Below are positions 1 through 12,219 of a stretch of 64,000 nt of DNA, piece by piece. The notes under the pieces were generated by a model. That model made no database searches and had not been told where the DNA came from. It worked only from the letters and a program-made list of their open reading frames with translations. Each line of letters starts with the position of its first letter. Position 1 is the stretch's first letter. A program made the translations under genes and the position numbers. This DNA comes from Branchiostoma belcheri (taxonomy: Eukaryota > Chordata > Leptocardii > Amphioxiformes > Branchiostomatidae): NCBI RefSeq assembly GCF_001625305.1, contig NW_017804353.1, forward strand, positions 5,559,276-5,623,275, read 5' to 3'.

Positions 1-1786
1 AGCTTTGTACCGTGCATTAGCCGTAAACCTTCATAAAAGACAGCTGGCTAGCGAGCAATAAAACTGAACCATTACGGTAAGCCGTGGCGTGTGTTGTGCG
101 CGCTCCAGAGGGTATAAGTCTTCAATCTGTCGGCGATCGGACGTAAAACGTTAAAACACTCCGAGATCTCTGAAGATTTGTAGACTTTGGCAATAAACCG
201 GCAGACAGCTAACTACACGGAACAATGCCCCCCGATGACTGCCTACACTCGAGGTTGTCGTCAAGCCAGGATATTGGCAGTCCACGTTGATTGTCAAGAA
301 CTTAAAATCGGCAAAACAAACTGGCTGTACAAACCTTGGCGTTGTCGGTCGCACCACCGTGTTTTGCTTGACTCCTGACACGACGCTCACACAAGTCGTC
401 CGCCGCCGCTAATAATATCCAGTCAATATTTGAGGTCGGATCGCAGTCCACTATTACATCCTACAAACAGACGATCTCCGCGTCTCCTTTATCTATCAGA
501 TAGGATTCACAAGTATTATTCATTCACTAATCCAGCTTGTTCTGGGATTGAAGATTACAGAAGTGGCGCTGTTTTACTTGACTTGAGGCCCGACTGGAAG
601 AATCTTCTAAGGCCGATCGTAGCTCTCATTCCAGGGCGAAACCATTTTCCTTAGGAGGGGGTAGGACGCTTTGATGAAGACGTTACTTGATCTGTCCTCC
701 GAGGACACAGGGCTGTGTCCGCATACTGTTGCATTTATTCGTAGGATTCACAACCCCCAATACACCCATGCCTAACACTATATACTTATGCGTCTCAGTA
801 GTTGAATGATATTCTTGTCAATTGTGTCACACAGAATCATTTTAAACATTGCAATCTTATGTTATCCACTGTAGGTAGCCTCGCCGGACTCTTACACAAT
901 GCAGCAAAGGTTATAAAGGCCAGGCCTGTCGTGAGAGGCTGACCAATGTTGTCATATGACAAGTCTTGTAATATGATATGTCCATCACATTGCGAAGAAG
1001 ACTTTAGCATTGAGCTATTACAGGTATTTCCGATCTTCCAGTGAGATTAACCAAGGGGTGATGTAACGCACTGTCCGATTGGCACCAGTCAGTGCCATAA
1101 AATAAAAGATAAATAAAATCTTCAACTGCAAACCAATCAATTGACATCTGGGTTAGAGTGAGACAGAGATCCATCGACATATCATCAGAGACGGCCTACA
1201 AGGATTACGTATACGTGTTCTCCAGCAAGTATGAACTTTACATTCACCGTAGGGTGGAAGGACGCTCTTGGCATTTATTTTAATGATATTCACAAAATTA
1301 AAGCAATGGCAAGAACAGAAACTGGCTTCGCTTGAAGGTGAAGGACCGAAAATAGCATCATCTAACCGAGAACATCTTTTACGGTTGTTGAAACGTCACC
1401 CTTGTGCATTAAGCCATAATCACATAACCGCGTTGTTTAATTTTATCCCATTATTTTCAGATAAAAGCTGAAAAATGTGGAATTTACTTAATGTGCACAA
1501 CAAGACAAAGTAGCAGGGGGTTATCTTGTCTGTACAGCGGTGAGGAGCAGGCTTAAATACCGCCATGAGAGCGGGGACTTAGTCCTCCATACGTCAGGAC
1601 TAAGGCGTGACATGCACTCCGCTCTAGATCCAACCCCGAGGCGTTCAGTTTTCTGACAAATCGATGTAGTTTGCGGCTTTCCTAATCCCGAAAACCCTGC
1701 CTTATTCAGCGTGCGGATCTCGGAATCACTCGCCAGCTGTAAAAGTGCCGGTACGTGCACGTGACAACTTTTCGAGCAGTAGTCCC
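1..1786. other. No recognisable gene
   Basis: I see no convincing gene here. Open frames are at most 79 codons, overlap on both strands, and lack recognisable domains or a consistent splice pattern. No repeat family that recurs elsewhere in the window was noticed. Confidence 0.5.
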
Positions 1787-2033
1787 GCTGTATCCTACTC
1801 TACAAGCAGAGGTTCGGGTTTTGGCTTATTTTTGGCGGGTTTTTAGGCTTCTTATGGGGGTTTCTTTTTTGCACTGGAATTTATTTTCACACAAACCCCA
1901 AAAAATTCCAGTGCAAAAAAGAAACCCCGATAAAAAAGCCTACAAACAAACAAACAAACAAACAAACAAACAAACAAACAAACAAACACGAGATAAAATA
2001 ACCCGAACCTCTGCTTGGAGAGTAGCTGTATAT
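1787..2033. mobile_element. Foldback MITE, CTCCAAGCAGA family, with 9-bp target duplication
   Basis: The element body (1796-2024) begins TACTCTACAAGCAGAGG and ends with the inverted complement ending GGAGAGTA. The inverted arms are long: an interior block around 1862-1885 (GTTTCTTTTTTGCACTGGA) pairs with 1906-1926. The 9 bases on the left (GCTGTATCC) and right (GCTGTATAT) match at 7 positions, suggesting a 9-bp target duplication. A (CAAA)n microsatellite (about 1942-1988) has expanded inside the right arm. There is no transposase, so it is non-autonomous. Relatives lie at 11575, 12984, 53820, 54016 and 57579. Confidence 0.75.
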
Positions 2034-2307
2034 ATCCGTGTACAGCCGTCCTGAACACGTGATCACACCGCCGGCGTCTCGGAGGATGTAACATTTGGCA
2101 GGTCCTTCCGAACTATGATAATCCGCCAGCCGGATAAATCATCCTTCCGGGAACTGTGCGGATCGAGTGTGAGGGATGGTCCAGGGCGGATTTACAGACA
2201 TACGGAGAACGGGTTGAGCACATTTGTCGCGGGGATTGAAAACTTCAGGATACTCAGTACTCTTTTAAAATGCTGTCAAAATGCAGTTATCTGTTCGTTG
2301 CTCAGTT

Positions 2308-2466
2308 GAGTGGTAGGTTGGGTAGTTGGGTTGGTGGGTTTGTGGTTGATTGGGTGGTTAGGTGATTGGTTGGTAGATAGGTAGATAGGTTGGTTGGCTG
2401 GTTGGTTGGTTGGTTGGTTGGTTGATTGGTTGGTTGGTTGGTTGGTTGGTTGGTTGGTTGGTTGGT

Positions 2467-2505
<39 letters not shown>

Positions 2506-2556
2506 TTGGCTGGCTGGCTGGCTGGCTGGTTGGCTGGCTGGTTGGTTGGTTGGTGA
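2308..2556. repeat. Composite (GGTT)n/(GGCT)n microsatellite
   Basis: About 250 bases are built of TTGG tetranucleotides that switch to CTGG and back, for example a GGTT run at about 2396-2468 followed by a GGCT run to about 2503. Long open frames read through it on both strands (QPTNQPAS-type and [13 protein letters not shown] repeats). They are a by-product of a 4-base period that never makes a stop codon, not a gene. Confidence 0.9.
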
Positions 2557-2859
2557 ACAGGTACATTGAAAACTTTATCAATAGATGTATTATAGCTTTT
2601 AGTTACAATGGAAGTGACCAAAGTGTTGACGATTAATTTCCTTAGAATTACAGCTGTCTGTAAGTTATCAAATAACTTCATGTAGTCCCTAGCTGCTTCT
2701 TTCCAAACCACTTAAACGAAGCCCGTAAATCCTGCCGCGGAAACTATGCTACCTTGGCATTTACACTGGCACTGTGCTTCTTACGCCTTCATCTTGTATA
2801 AATCCTATAAGTGTTAGACAACCTGTAACCACCGCCACGAGCATCGGAGGAATCTATCT

Positions 2860-3268
2860 GGTGCAATGACCTAGAGAAAGGAAGACTAGCAGCTAAAGAA
2901 ACTCACAGCCAGCTCTTAACGTATCATTTCATCTCTAATTGTCCATTTCATGATGACATCAGAAAACAGTTATTTACCACCGTGTCCAAAATGCTCCCTT
3001 ACTTCCCCACCATTCCTTACCACAAAAAACAATTTTACTGCTAAAATCAAAGAACCCACATATTATAGAAGAAGTGGGTAAATTCGTCTTCCATTGCCTA
3101 AAAAGAAGAAGTCAAACCCAGTAAAACTATAGCTTGTACCATGTATGTTGTAGAGTATAGTATAATGTTACGGATGTAGATATAGTCTCACATACCATTG
3201 TATTTTCTTTCTTTTGTTGTTTGTAACTGCAATTAGCCCTCGGGCATGTATTTGCAATAAACTTTCTT
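2860..3268 (+). mobile_element. LINE 3' fragment (end of ORF2 plus 3' UTR)
   Basis: One frame (2925-3044) reads HFISNCPFHDDIRKQLF followed by a short hydrophobic stretch and a stop. This resembles the region after the reverse transcriptase in CR1/L2-like non-LTR elements. The sequence then runs through an AT-rich 3' UTR to AGCCCTCGGGCATGTATTTG and CAATAAACTTTCTT near 3268. The same 40-base tail occurs alone at 59416-59456, so it is the shared 3' end of a family. The copy is 5'-truncated and dead. The exact clade is uncertain. Confidence 0.65.
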
Positions 3269-4007
3269 AACATATGGAGTTCATTTCGTTGTAAAATGAC
3301 AGAATAACGAATGGTATGCCACAGTTGACCGTGACTGGGGTGTTGTTATATATAGCCGTGACGACGTTTCTCGCCTGACTTGACTCCGGGCTCCACAGCC
3401 TTATGTAAGTGGCGCATTCCTCGCCGCGGATGAAGACACATGGACCATTTCCTCCGACCTTCATCTGACGACCGGCGCTTATTTCAGAGAAAACGATGCA
3501 TGGCGTTTACAGTTGAATATTATCCAACCGTTCCAATCGCTGTTGACGACTGGAATATATCTTCCAGCCTCGGGGAGCGATTAGCTGTAAATGAGACATA
3601 CTTCTTCCAGTGATTCCTGATAATACACGGCTGTATTTGTGGTCCGACCCGAGTGCTATATGCCAGAGAGGCTAAGCCAAACACCTGCGTCCCTTCTACT
3701 GTATAGAGATTCACAACAATGTGGCAGTAACCAAGATGGACTGAATCAACTGTGGCGTGTACACACTTCTCTTAGAAGAACCATGACAGAGCCGAGCGTT
3801 TTTTTACCTCCGGGTATGGAGGTATTGTTTCGGGTGTGTTTTCTTGTGTTCGTAGTTGAATGTGGTAGAGAGAGTGGCAGGAAGGAGTTACCGCAGATTG
3901 GCCATAAGATCAGGTTGGAAGAAAGTGATGGCAGGCTGTGAAGAAGTGGTGGCTCCGCCCACGCAAGTCACCTAATGAGGGCTTGTTCACGATCACAACA
4001 AGGCATG

Positions 4008-4262
4008 TGGGGTCGTGTGGCGCAAAGGCAGCGTGCGCGACTCGGAATCAAGAGGTCCCGGGTTCGAGTCCTGACATGCCACCGATCTTGTGCCCTTGGG
4101 AAAGGCATTTTATACGACTTTCCCCAGTAGACTCAAGTGAAAATGAGTATTGTCTGTCCAGTATTCGTTTCTACGTGCGGGACACAACACCAGCAACAGC
4201 TGCCTCTGTTCCGCGTGTATTGCACTGTTGCAATTTCAATAAAATAAAATAAAAAATAAATA
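4008..4262 (+). mobile_element. tRNA-derived SINE, copy 1
   Basis: A tRNA-like head carries an A box (TGGCGCAAAGG, 4018-4028) and a perfect B box (GGTTCGAGTCC, 4061-4071), typical of an internal pol III promoter. The body contains the family-specific segment CTTGTGCCCTTGGGAAAGGC and GACTTTCC, and ends in an A-rich AATAAAATAAA tail (about 4240-4265). Copies with the same head and body lie at 24893 and 26467. It is not a functional tRNA, because the acceptor stem is not closed and the sequence continues into the SINE body. Confidence 0.85.
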
Positions 4263-4269
4263 AAATCTG

Positions 4270-7200
4270 TTTGGTTGTGCCGATACATCTACAAACATTC
4301 TGCAGGTTCTACATCCCTGATTCGTGTTTGTTTTGAACTTCATAGTTCAAACTTTAGCAGTAGCTTTGGAAATCACTTACGTCGGAGAGATGCAATAGGG
4401 AGATTTTAAGGGATTTCATTCCACATAATGTAAAACCTGGTACTTACGAGATTATCTCTTCTAATGTAGGTTTATTTGTTCTTTTAGAGTGTTAGCTTTG
4501 CCTTCCAGCTGTGGTTATGGACATGGAACAACTTTCTCTCAGACCGCAGCTTCAAAACTCAACATGGACGTCAGTGATCGCATCTTCAATGCTGTGCCGT
4601 TCATTGAAACTTAATACCCGGGTTTTCTGACCGTCCTTCCTCTGTTGATCACCGGTCATAGCAACCAATCCCCAACAGTCTTACATGTGTTTGACAAGAG
4701 TAAAAGGTTCGAGGAATGTGCTGCAATGTCCGAGAAATCTGTACGTGAAGGTGGTATTTTGAAAGATTACTCCTTATTTGTTCTCATCCATTATGAGATT
4801 AGTCTTTAGCATGTACATCCCATGCCGGACATGGAAGGCTCTATATGCCTTTGTAGACGCCATTGATCTCATATTCGACCTTTCACATATAAAGGCCTCT
4901 GTAGTCACTTATCTGAACTTGACGCCCAGACTTCTGAAACGTCCTTACGCGGCCAACTACTGTAACCAATCAACAGCAAACATGAAAGAAAAGATGTGAG
5001 AATGTTGGTGGTACTCGATGATTCCCTATAATATTTCGTGAGACCTATCCTTTATCGAGATTATCTTTTGACGTATTGAGTTGTTAATGTCACTCGTCAC
5101 AAACTCTAAGTTGAGTAACACATCAAGGCAAAGGCCAAAAGTACTAATAAATCCCTGTCTCCATGACCACCATTGATAGGAATGTTTTATGTTCTTGTAA
5201 GACTGCAGACATCAGCAGCCTTCTGGCTATAAAACGTCCTGCAAATCTTTGATATTCGACATAAAAATGTTGGCTTCCGTCCATGCCCGTCCTTGGTGCT
5301 GAAACGTAAGCCAAAATCCGATTTCCTGATCTTCTTGGCAACACGAACAGACAAAACCCCCTTTGATCAAGCCACAAATCGCCTTTGTCTGTACTGAACT
5401 GTTCAGTTTATCGGTCTGAGCCTTCCTTTTTACAGGTCAGGGAGAGGTCAGGGGTTAACGTCCGGATATACAGAGGAATTATACAGATAGTTAGCAATTA
5501 TGCGTCTGGTCTGGGTCTACTCTTAGTCTATCTTGTTAAAGTACATTTCTGAATCGTTTTTGGCTCATTATTTGCTTTTTTTATTATACCTACGTTTTTT
5601 TGACTGTGCCGAATTTCTGACGGCCGTCCAGTCATGGAGAAATGGTGCCTAGCGTAGCTAGCTGGCGGTGTGGAATGTGTTTATGAAGGTACGTCGTTAT
5701 ACAGGCATGTTATTTGAAATGCCTGCTGCGATCTACGGACATATTCCTATTTCGGGTCTCCCAGATCTTTTTCTGCACTTCACCACTTTGTTGTTCAACC
5801 TTTTAACAGTGATAAAGCGTACAGAAGCATAGATTATTATATTATTCCGTACCTTTCACAGCAGTTGATGTAGTATGTAGTATTTGAAATAACGTTTGTT
5901 GGGCCATCTTTGTTGGGCCATCTTTGTTAGGCCGTTGCTCATGGAAATAATTACGCATTTAGACTTGTCGTCAAGGACATGGGGACCATAACATGTCAAC
6001 CGCAATTTGTGTTCTTAATTCAAACCGCGTGTTGCCAAGCAACTGATAACAAGACGATACGACGGGCCGGGCCATAATCAAAAACCAAATCATGAATGAC
6101 TCTGCAGATACAGACATATCTTATACATTGTCATAATGAGCGGCACTTTAGGATGATATGGTAGATATTATGAGCTTGCCGATGAACGGAAAATATTCTG
6201 AATTTGATGCTGAATGTTATGTTGAATGGGCTTTAAATTTTACCTATAAGCTCATTGATTTACATTTGTATTATCATTATTATTTAGTGTTATTACCATG
6301 AACCTTACACAGTAATTGAAGAAAATGTTTTTTTACGTGTTCCAAGTTAGTGTCTCCAATGCAAATGCAATCATCAATACCGTATCGTTAGTGAATTTCT
6401 CAAGTCCCTCCATGCTTCTCTGGGCTATTTAACATGGACATATTTGTTGCTGACACAGGAAAACGTCCATTTTGATTTATTTCCAATTAGTGTTGGATTG
6501 GAAACGGATAAACTGCCGCTGCTGTTCCGAGCGCCTCCATCCACTACTAGACTTCCCTCCACCCGGGAACCGTTACACCTCTCCACAACCTCTGCTGACG
6601 TCTCCTGGTGCAGAGACGGGCACTCTAGTGACAGGTAAAGGCTGGGTTTACGTCCACCACAAAACAGGCATCCTTCTAGGAGCAGTTAGACGGATTGTGC
6701 TCATGAATGGGTGATTACAGGTTCTTTCAAGTTCGGGTTACGTACGAGCTTCAAACGCGGTCGTGGTGAATCAGGGGAATCAATTTCCAGGCGTTATCAA
6801 AAGGTAGTTTCACCACTGACAATGGCAAGCAGTGATGAAAAAGAGTAGTTCTGTGAATGACCCGCCATTTCTACCCCATGAAGGTTGTTCAAGCCGTCCT
6901 AAAATCCAGGCTTCAAGCGTGATGCTGTCATTAATTTTCTGCGGTTCACAAAAAGCTCCACAACAAAAGCACAAAAGGGCGGAAACGCTAATGTCCCTCA
7001 TCAGGCTTGTTCTTGCTTTCAGAAGGACACACTTAAGCTTTGTGGCTTTGTTATGTTTGCACGCGATTCATGTTTTAGTTCCTGTACAGCCTGTAACGGC
7101 CTTGATCCCGTTTTAACCCACACGGCAAGCTCCTGGTACCGCTTGTTTTGCTGAGTGCCGACTATTTCTGGTATCTGTTGCCGCCAGCTATAAAGCTAAA

Positions 7201-7915
7201 CCATCAGAACACCGCAGCAATATCAGAAAAGGCAGCGCAGGTGATCAGCAAAAATGGCAATATCAAAACACCGCCCGGAGCCATGTATGGAGGTTTTCTC
7301 TTGTAAACTCATGGGGCCGCCATGTACAGCCCGCTTGTCCACGTTGCACGATTTTCTCCAAATAAATATGGAGGGAAATCCAAAAATTGTTGCCAATATT
7401 GTGTGGAACAAATGATAGAAGGACGCCACAGTTTCAGATGAAAGTAAGCAGGCGCAGCGTCATATATAACCCACGCCGTGAGAGATAACAGAGGAGTGCC
7501 TGGTCTGATATCTTCGATTCACCACCTCCGTAGGGACGACGAGATGTTTAGAAGATTGCTGTCACCGACCGAGGAAATTAAACGTCACGTTATTTACCAC
7601 CTTGGGTGACGGGATAAGACAGACCGGCTTAATATCTTTCGATTTACGATGTCTAAGGGGGGAGTGCTAATCTTGAGGAATATCTCCAGTGGTGTCTAAG
7701 ATGTGGGAATTGTACAGAAGCTGTGGTGAGGAATGTATTAGGCAGATGATTGGAATTTACTGGAATATCAATAACTTTCCATTAGTTACCATGAGGCGCT
7801 GTATCTATAGTTAGGCCCGGGTTGACATTTAGGGCATTGTTTCTTAACAGAAGTGCGATAGAAACTCATTGCAAAGAACAAGCTTTTCCCTAAGATTATA
7901 ACTGTTTAGAGCGCT
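4270..7915. other. No recognisable gene
   Basis: No gene can be supported. Short frames (up to 94 codons) have no domain and no consistent exon borders. Minor features are a short tandem at about 5896-5935 (TTGTTGGGCCATC repeated) and a possible splice donor CAG|GTAAAG after a CT-rich stretch at 6636, too weak to call. Confidence 0.45.
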
Positions 7916-7917
7916 TA

Positions 7918-7992
7918 AACATGTCGCGTGCCGGCCTGCGAAGCTGGTGTGCTACGCCGAGGGACGGTTATGCCGGCTATACAGATACAAAT
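7918..7992 (+). mobile_element. LINE 3' tail fragment (TATACCGGC family)
   Basis: This matches segments at 18056 and 25500: GAAGCTGGTGTG, then CGCCGAGGGACGG, then GCCGGCTATACAGATACA. In the 25 kb copy the same tail follows LINE-like coding sequence, so this is probably a 5'-truncated retroposon end. Confidence 0.6.
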
Positions 7993-8056
7993 AATATCGC
8001 CTTTACTACGTTTGCAAAAGATTGATGCGAATATTCCATAGACAATTGGTGTATAC

Positions 8057-8253
8057 TAAATCAAATGTACGCCAAAAAGCAGTTACTCAAGCAACTGGAT
8101 ATGATTTTGAAAATGTCAGACGTTTCAGCTAGTATCCACTAGCTTTCGTCAGTGACTGACGTTTTCAAAATCATATCCAGTTGCTTGAGTAACTGCTTTT
8201 TGGCGTATCGTATTACCTGGATGTCTAACCTTCATCGACGTAAATCAAATGTA
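8057..8253. mobile_element. Foldback element with 13-bp direct flanks
   Basis: Two arms of about 52 bases (starting at 8068 and ending at 8207) are near-perfect inverted copies; the arm begins TACGCCAAAAAGCAGTTACT. They are separated by a short loop containing CTAGTATCCACTAG. The unit plus a 33-base one-sided tail is bounded by the direct repeat TAAATCAAATGTA at 8057-8069 and 8241-8253. A 13-bp duplication fits retroposon-type insertion better than a cut-and-paste MITE. There is no coding capacity. Confidence 0.7.
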
Positions 8254-10801
8254 GCCGAAGTGGATCTTAGGTTTTAGTATAGCTCATTATATATTTAGTT
8301 CAAATAGATTTCTTCATCAATTTCTATGTCTATGTAGTGAATATTTCCGATTTGGAGAGTATAACATCTTATACAACGTCGATGTAAACCGTACTCACTT
8401 TGACCGGATTTTCCTTGTCACTACATTTGTCTCCATCCTTGACGACAACAAGCAAGCCCAATCCGTACCTCATGTAGAACTAAGCCCGTATATGTACACG
8501 GATGATGTGAAATTCAATTACAGGCAATCCAAACTCCTTACAAAACCCTCCCACGCCGTGACTATAATTGCCGCCAGCCTTTGTGAGAGGGGACACCAGA
8601 ATGTCACCTTGGGCGTCCTCGAAAGACAACGTGGCGTTTTAAGATGTCATCCAAGTTCACTTCACCTCGACAAGGCGTCTTAAAATACCTGAGGGACATG
8701 TGCAACTTCATTATCTTTTAACTAGCCTTCTAACACCGGTTTTTAATGTCATTTAAGTTGGCGCTGCACCTTCAAAGTGGTATTGAAAATGCCTGAAAGC
8801 CATCTACAGTTATTTAAAAGGTCTCTCGGTGTCCTGAAAAGACCTAAGTTTGTTTCTAATTGGCATTGGAAGTCCGCTCTATGTTCGTAAAGACGCTCCA
8901 AATGTGCTTTAAACTCACCCGTGGTTTCGTAAAGATTTTACGGCGCCTTTCAAGGACTCCTTTCTCTCTAAATGATCAGTGAAGTCCTCTGCGTGTCCTT
9001 AATCTGACCTGAAACTACTTGAAAGGCACCCGGAGTTACATTAAGGTTCCTGTTCAGAAGCGTGCTTTGCCGCTTAATTGGTACTTAAGAACGAAGATGT
9101 GCCTCCGAGGGTTGCATCATAAAAATGCCCAGTAGTGTATTTGTATGATTGCCGCCATTTAGTTTCTATTTCCAAACGCTTAAGTTCTCCTTCTTTATCA
9201 CTTTTCCAACTAAGTAGATACATTCTGAGTTAATGATATCACTAAATCAGGCGAGTGGATGGTAGAATTACACTGCAGCCAAGTACGCGATGCAAATTCT
9301 ACCTCATTCCTTCAACATGATCTTAAATTCTTAAGAATCACTCGCGGTGCCGAATTCTACTTAGACAATTTATTTCGACAGCGCCACGGAATAAAAGTAA
9401 AGCAAAGCTAAATAACGCTTCGAAATCTCATTGCGACAAAACTATTAATACTCATTAACGGAATACTTGATAACAATGAAGCCAATTTTGCAACAGAAAT
9501 CCCCATCAATCACATTAACTGCTATGCTAAATATAAACCTTCTAGAGGATTGGAACAAGGCCAGGAAAAGGCGAAGTTAGTCAGCTTCATTGTGTTCTTT
9601 AAGCTGCAAATAAGAGATAGGCGCTCCTAGGAAATGAAAATGGATTGGGTTATAATTTGGTAAGTATTAAAATTTCTTCACTGAGGTGTAATCAGCCAAT
9701 TATAGCTAAAAGACCTTTGTATCCGTAATGAAATTTCGAGCAAGTAGCATAATTTCTAGATCGCCAATAATTGTAAGATGATTAAACCGCATAAAGCCAG
9801 AAAAGGTAATCAAACGTACATAAATGAAGGTGTACATGTTAGTGTGAGACTGGGTGTTCATATAACACACAGAGGAAGGAAACAAAGGGGAATTTAGATA
9901 CATGGTATACGTAGTCACACTCAGACTATATGTAGCATTTTTCCACGCAACCGTTTTTTTCTGCTGATTTTATTTCGGATGCTGCTCTGTTACTGCCTAC
10001 GTCACCCAATGAGTGCATCTGGTGATTACACACAAGGTAAGGAGACAAAATAGAAGATTCAAGATTCCTCCTCACGCTATATGCAGTACTTATAGATAAC
10101 TCTAGAAGACTGAGAGGACTATCATGATTCTGATATAGAGATGTCTGTGTGAAGCTCAAGCCCGAAGGACGCAGGTGTAACGCCGGCCTCAGCTATTATA
10201 AAGAGGGCGTATCGGGAAAGTGATGGCTCTATCAGACTGCACAAACAGCGGCGTTTCTGCATTTTGTGTTTCACGAATTTACTTAGAAATGACTCTTAGG
10301 GGGGAGTTCTGTCAACCTCGCATGACAAAATTATATGTGAAGACGTGTTGTATTTGACTGTCGAGGCCGTTGCTTAAATGCAGCAGCCATGACATTAAAG
10401 TAATCTCCGTTCCTTGCCGTATAGTCAATTTTCAAAAGACATAATTGAATTAAGAAACCAAACGAAAGCATTGGGCGAATAAGACGAATGAAAACCCCAT
10501 CAATGATTCTAAACCATTTGATGCATTTATATCCACTTAAGTTTCGTAAGGGTAGAATTCAAATCATCTCACACTCCATGGACATGTCTGAAGTCGGTTA
10601 ACCCCAGTCCTAACCCCAATAGGAAGCCCCATAGGCCTTCATCAATTCTAAACCTTTTCATAACTATATGCTTATCTTCTTACTTCTTTATTAAAGGTCT
10701 GTATCATTCATTCAAGAAGTGCACTCGGTCCGCTTTTATCTATTTAGAGTCTTGGGAAATTGGTTTGGTTTCCCCGAGGTGGGAGGGAGCTTTATTTCCT
10801 G
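8254..10801. other. No recognisable gene
   Basis: Nothing coding can be supported. Frames are at most 77 codons and none resembles a known domain. Confidence 0.45.
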
Positions 10802-11574
10802 CGGCTGTGGTTTATCCTTCACGTAATCACCAAGTTTTTCTGTAATCTCCGCTTCTTGACGACTATATATTGGATTTTACCCGTGGTTCCCTGCGTACCT
10901 ACGATTATTACCCTTGGCGGCGCACTTCGGTTAACTTAATTTCTTTTCTTTACAATTATTTACGGACGGGATTAATGCATTACTCACTCTGAAGGTCACG
11001 CCGCCCTTCGGGGTCCACTAGAAAACGATCATTACTCCTAACGATCGACCAATCAGGGAGGGTCTGTCATAACTTTTGGTAGATCATAGGGGTCCAGGGA
11101 TTCGAACGCGTAGTGGGCATGCGCGTGCCTGGGGTCTGTGTGACATACACAGAGATGTGGATGACTTGTGACAAGGATTTTGGCGGGAAGCATCTATCTT
11201 GTGTCAAATTTCCGCTATCTTCACTAGCTCATCCTCCCGCCCGGATTTTGTCCTGATCGTAATCCGAAGTCCTCCATCGTGAACCGTGACCAGACTACGG
11301 ACGGACAACTTTGTACACAATTTGTGCCGCGATTATTGGATTTTCCGATGTCTAATAGGGAGTGATAGGTGTTGATTCAGGGAACCCCGCATTGATTGAG
11401 CTACAAAACTTGGACTAAACTTTGTTATAGAGCTTTTTACGAGTTAGAGCAGTTGGATACGTACAAAATTTTATTCCATCCTTGCACATTGAAAGCACTC
11501 AATAGTTTGTGTAGATGTTAGGATGGAAGTTGGGATATTGTCTTGCTGGACCAACTACAGTCTACTGTCAAAGT

Positions 11575-11716
11575 TAATCTCCAAGCAGACCCCTTTCGGT
11601 GGCAAGGCAGTATCTATTAGCCAGAGACGGTCGCCGGCCACCGACGGGGTAGCGACAAAAACGGCCATATATAAAAAGCTAACGATCATTCCCCCACAAC
11701 CTCTGTTTGGAGAGTA
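11575..11716. mobile_element. MITE, CTCCAAGCAGA family (copy in duplicated block 1)
   Basis: The left end is TAATCTCCAAGCAGACCCC. The right end reads CAACCTCTGTTTGGAGAGTA, the inverted counterpart. Flanks are TGTCAAAGT (11566-11574) and TGTCAAGGT (11717-11725), a 9-bp target duplication with one mismatch. The inside contains GGTGGCAAGGCAGTATC, also seen in the MITE at 57579, linking the subfamilies. Confidence 0.8.
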
Positions 11717-11814
11717 TGTCAAGGTAACGTGTTAGGGTTAAAGATGTCAGAATTCATATCCTACCATCTGTAACCTGTAAATTGCTACACACCACGAATT
11801 TCTCTGTTGAATAG

Positions 11815-12172
11815 TCGTTGTTTTAATCGTTAATTCTTATGTTAATTATTTAATCAGTTTAATCTGTAACATCTACCTGAATTACAGGTATAAGACTTTT
11901 GTTTAATTTCGTTTTAGTTAGTTTATACACTTCAGTTATTATTTCCGTGTCTTGATTTTGTTTAATTAATCATTGTTTAATTATTTCATTGTTTAATTTT
12001 GATGTTTAATTTAAATATGTTTTGTCATAAGTTATCTTTGCTTGGGGTAGGCCTCTAGAAAAACCACCCAGGTTTCTGGCCTACCCCGCACATTCTTTGA
12101 TTATTATTATTTGATTGTGTAATTGTTTTTAACATACGTGCAAATGGTAAATAAACAATAAATAAACAATAG
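11815..12172. other. 358-bp insertion present in only one copy of the duplicated block
   Basis: Copy 2 reads straight from GTTGAATAG to CCTTACAAACACAG (about 13218-13232), while copy 1 has 358 extra bases between these points. The extra segment is very T/A-rich with repeated GTTTAATT motifs. It contains a strong stem-loop at 12043-12087 (GGGGTAGGCC pairing with GGCCTACCCC) and ends in AATAAACAATAAATAAACAATAG. AATAG occurs at both borders. It could be a small non-autonomous insertion or a deletion in the other allele. Confidence 0.65.
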
Positions 12173-12199
12173 CCTTACAAACACAGTTCCGGTTTGTAG

Positions 12200-12219
12200 N
12201 NNNNNNNNNNNNNNNNNNN
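12200..12219. other. Assembly gap (20 N)
   Basis: Exactly 20 unknown bases separate the two copies of the duplicated block. Confidence 1.

Larger units (their letters stand above)
10802..12199. repeat. Duplicated block, copy 1 (probable alternative allele)
   Basis: From 10802 the sequence matches 12220-13253 almost base for base. There are scattered substitutions (for example ATTACTCC against ATTGCTCC) and small indels (CTTCACTAGC against CTTCTAGC). Copy 1 additionally carries a 358-base segment (11815-12172) that copy 2 lacks, and it stops at the N gap. Copy 2 starts exactly after the gap. This arrangement is typical of two alleles placed in tandem by the assembler rather than a true tandem duplication. 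Confidence 0.85.

Noticed and set aside
2276..2711. QPTNQPAS-type repetitive proteins on both strands
   Set aside because: A tetranucleotide microsatellite without stop codons; no gene structure around it.
4008..4090. A tRNA gene (good A and B boxes)
   Set aside because: The cloverleaf does not close and the sequence continues into a SINE body with a tail; the copies at 24.9 and 26.5 kb confirm a SINE.
6530..6645. A possible exon ending CAG|GTAAAG
   Set aside because: No domain, no partner acceptor and no clear composition shift.
11815..12172. A retained intron (one copy processed)
   Set aside because: The borders are not GT-AG on either strand.
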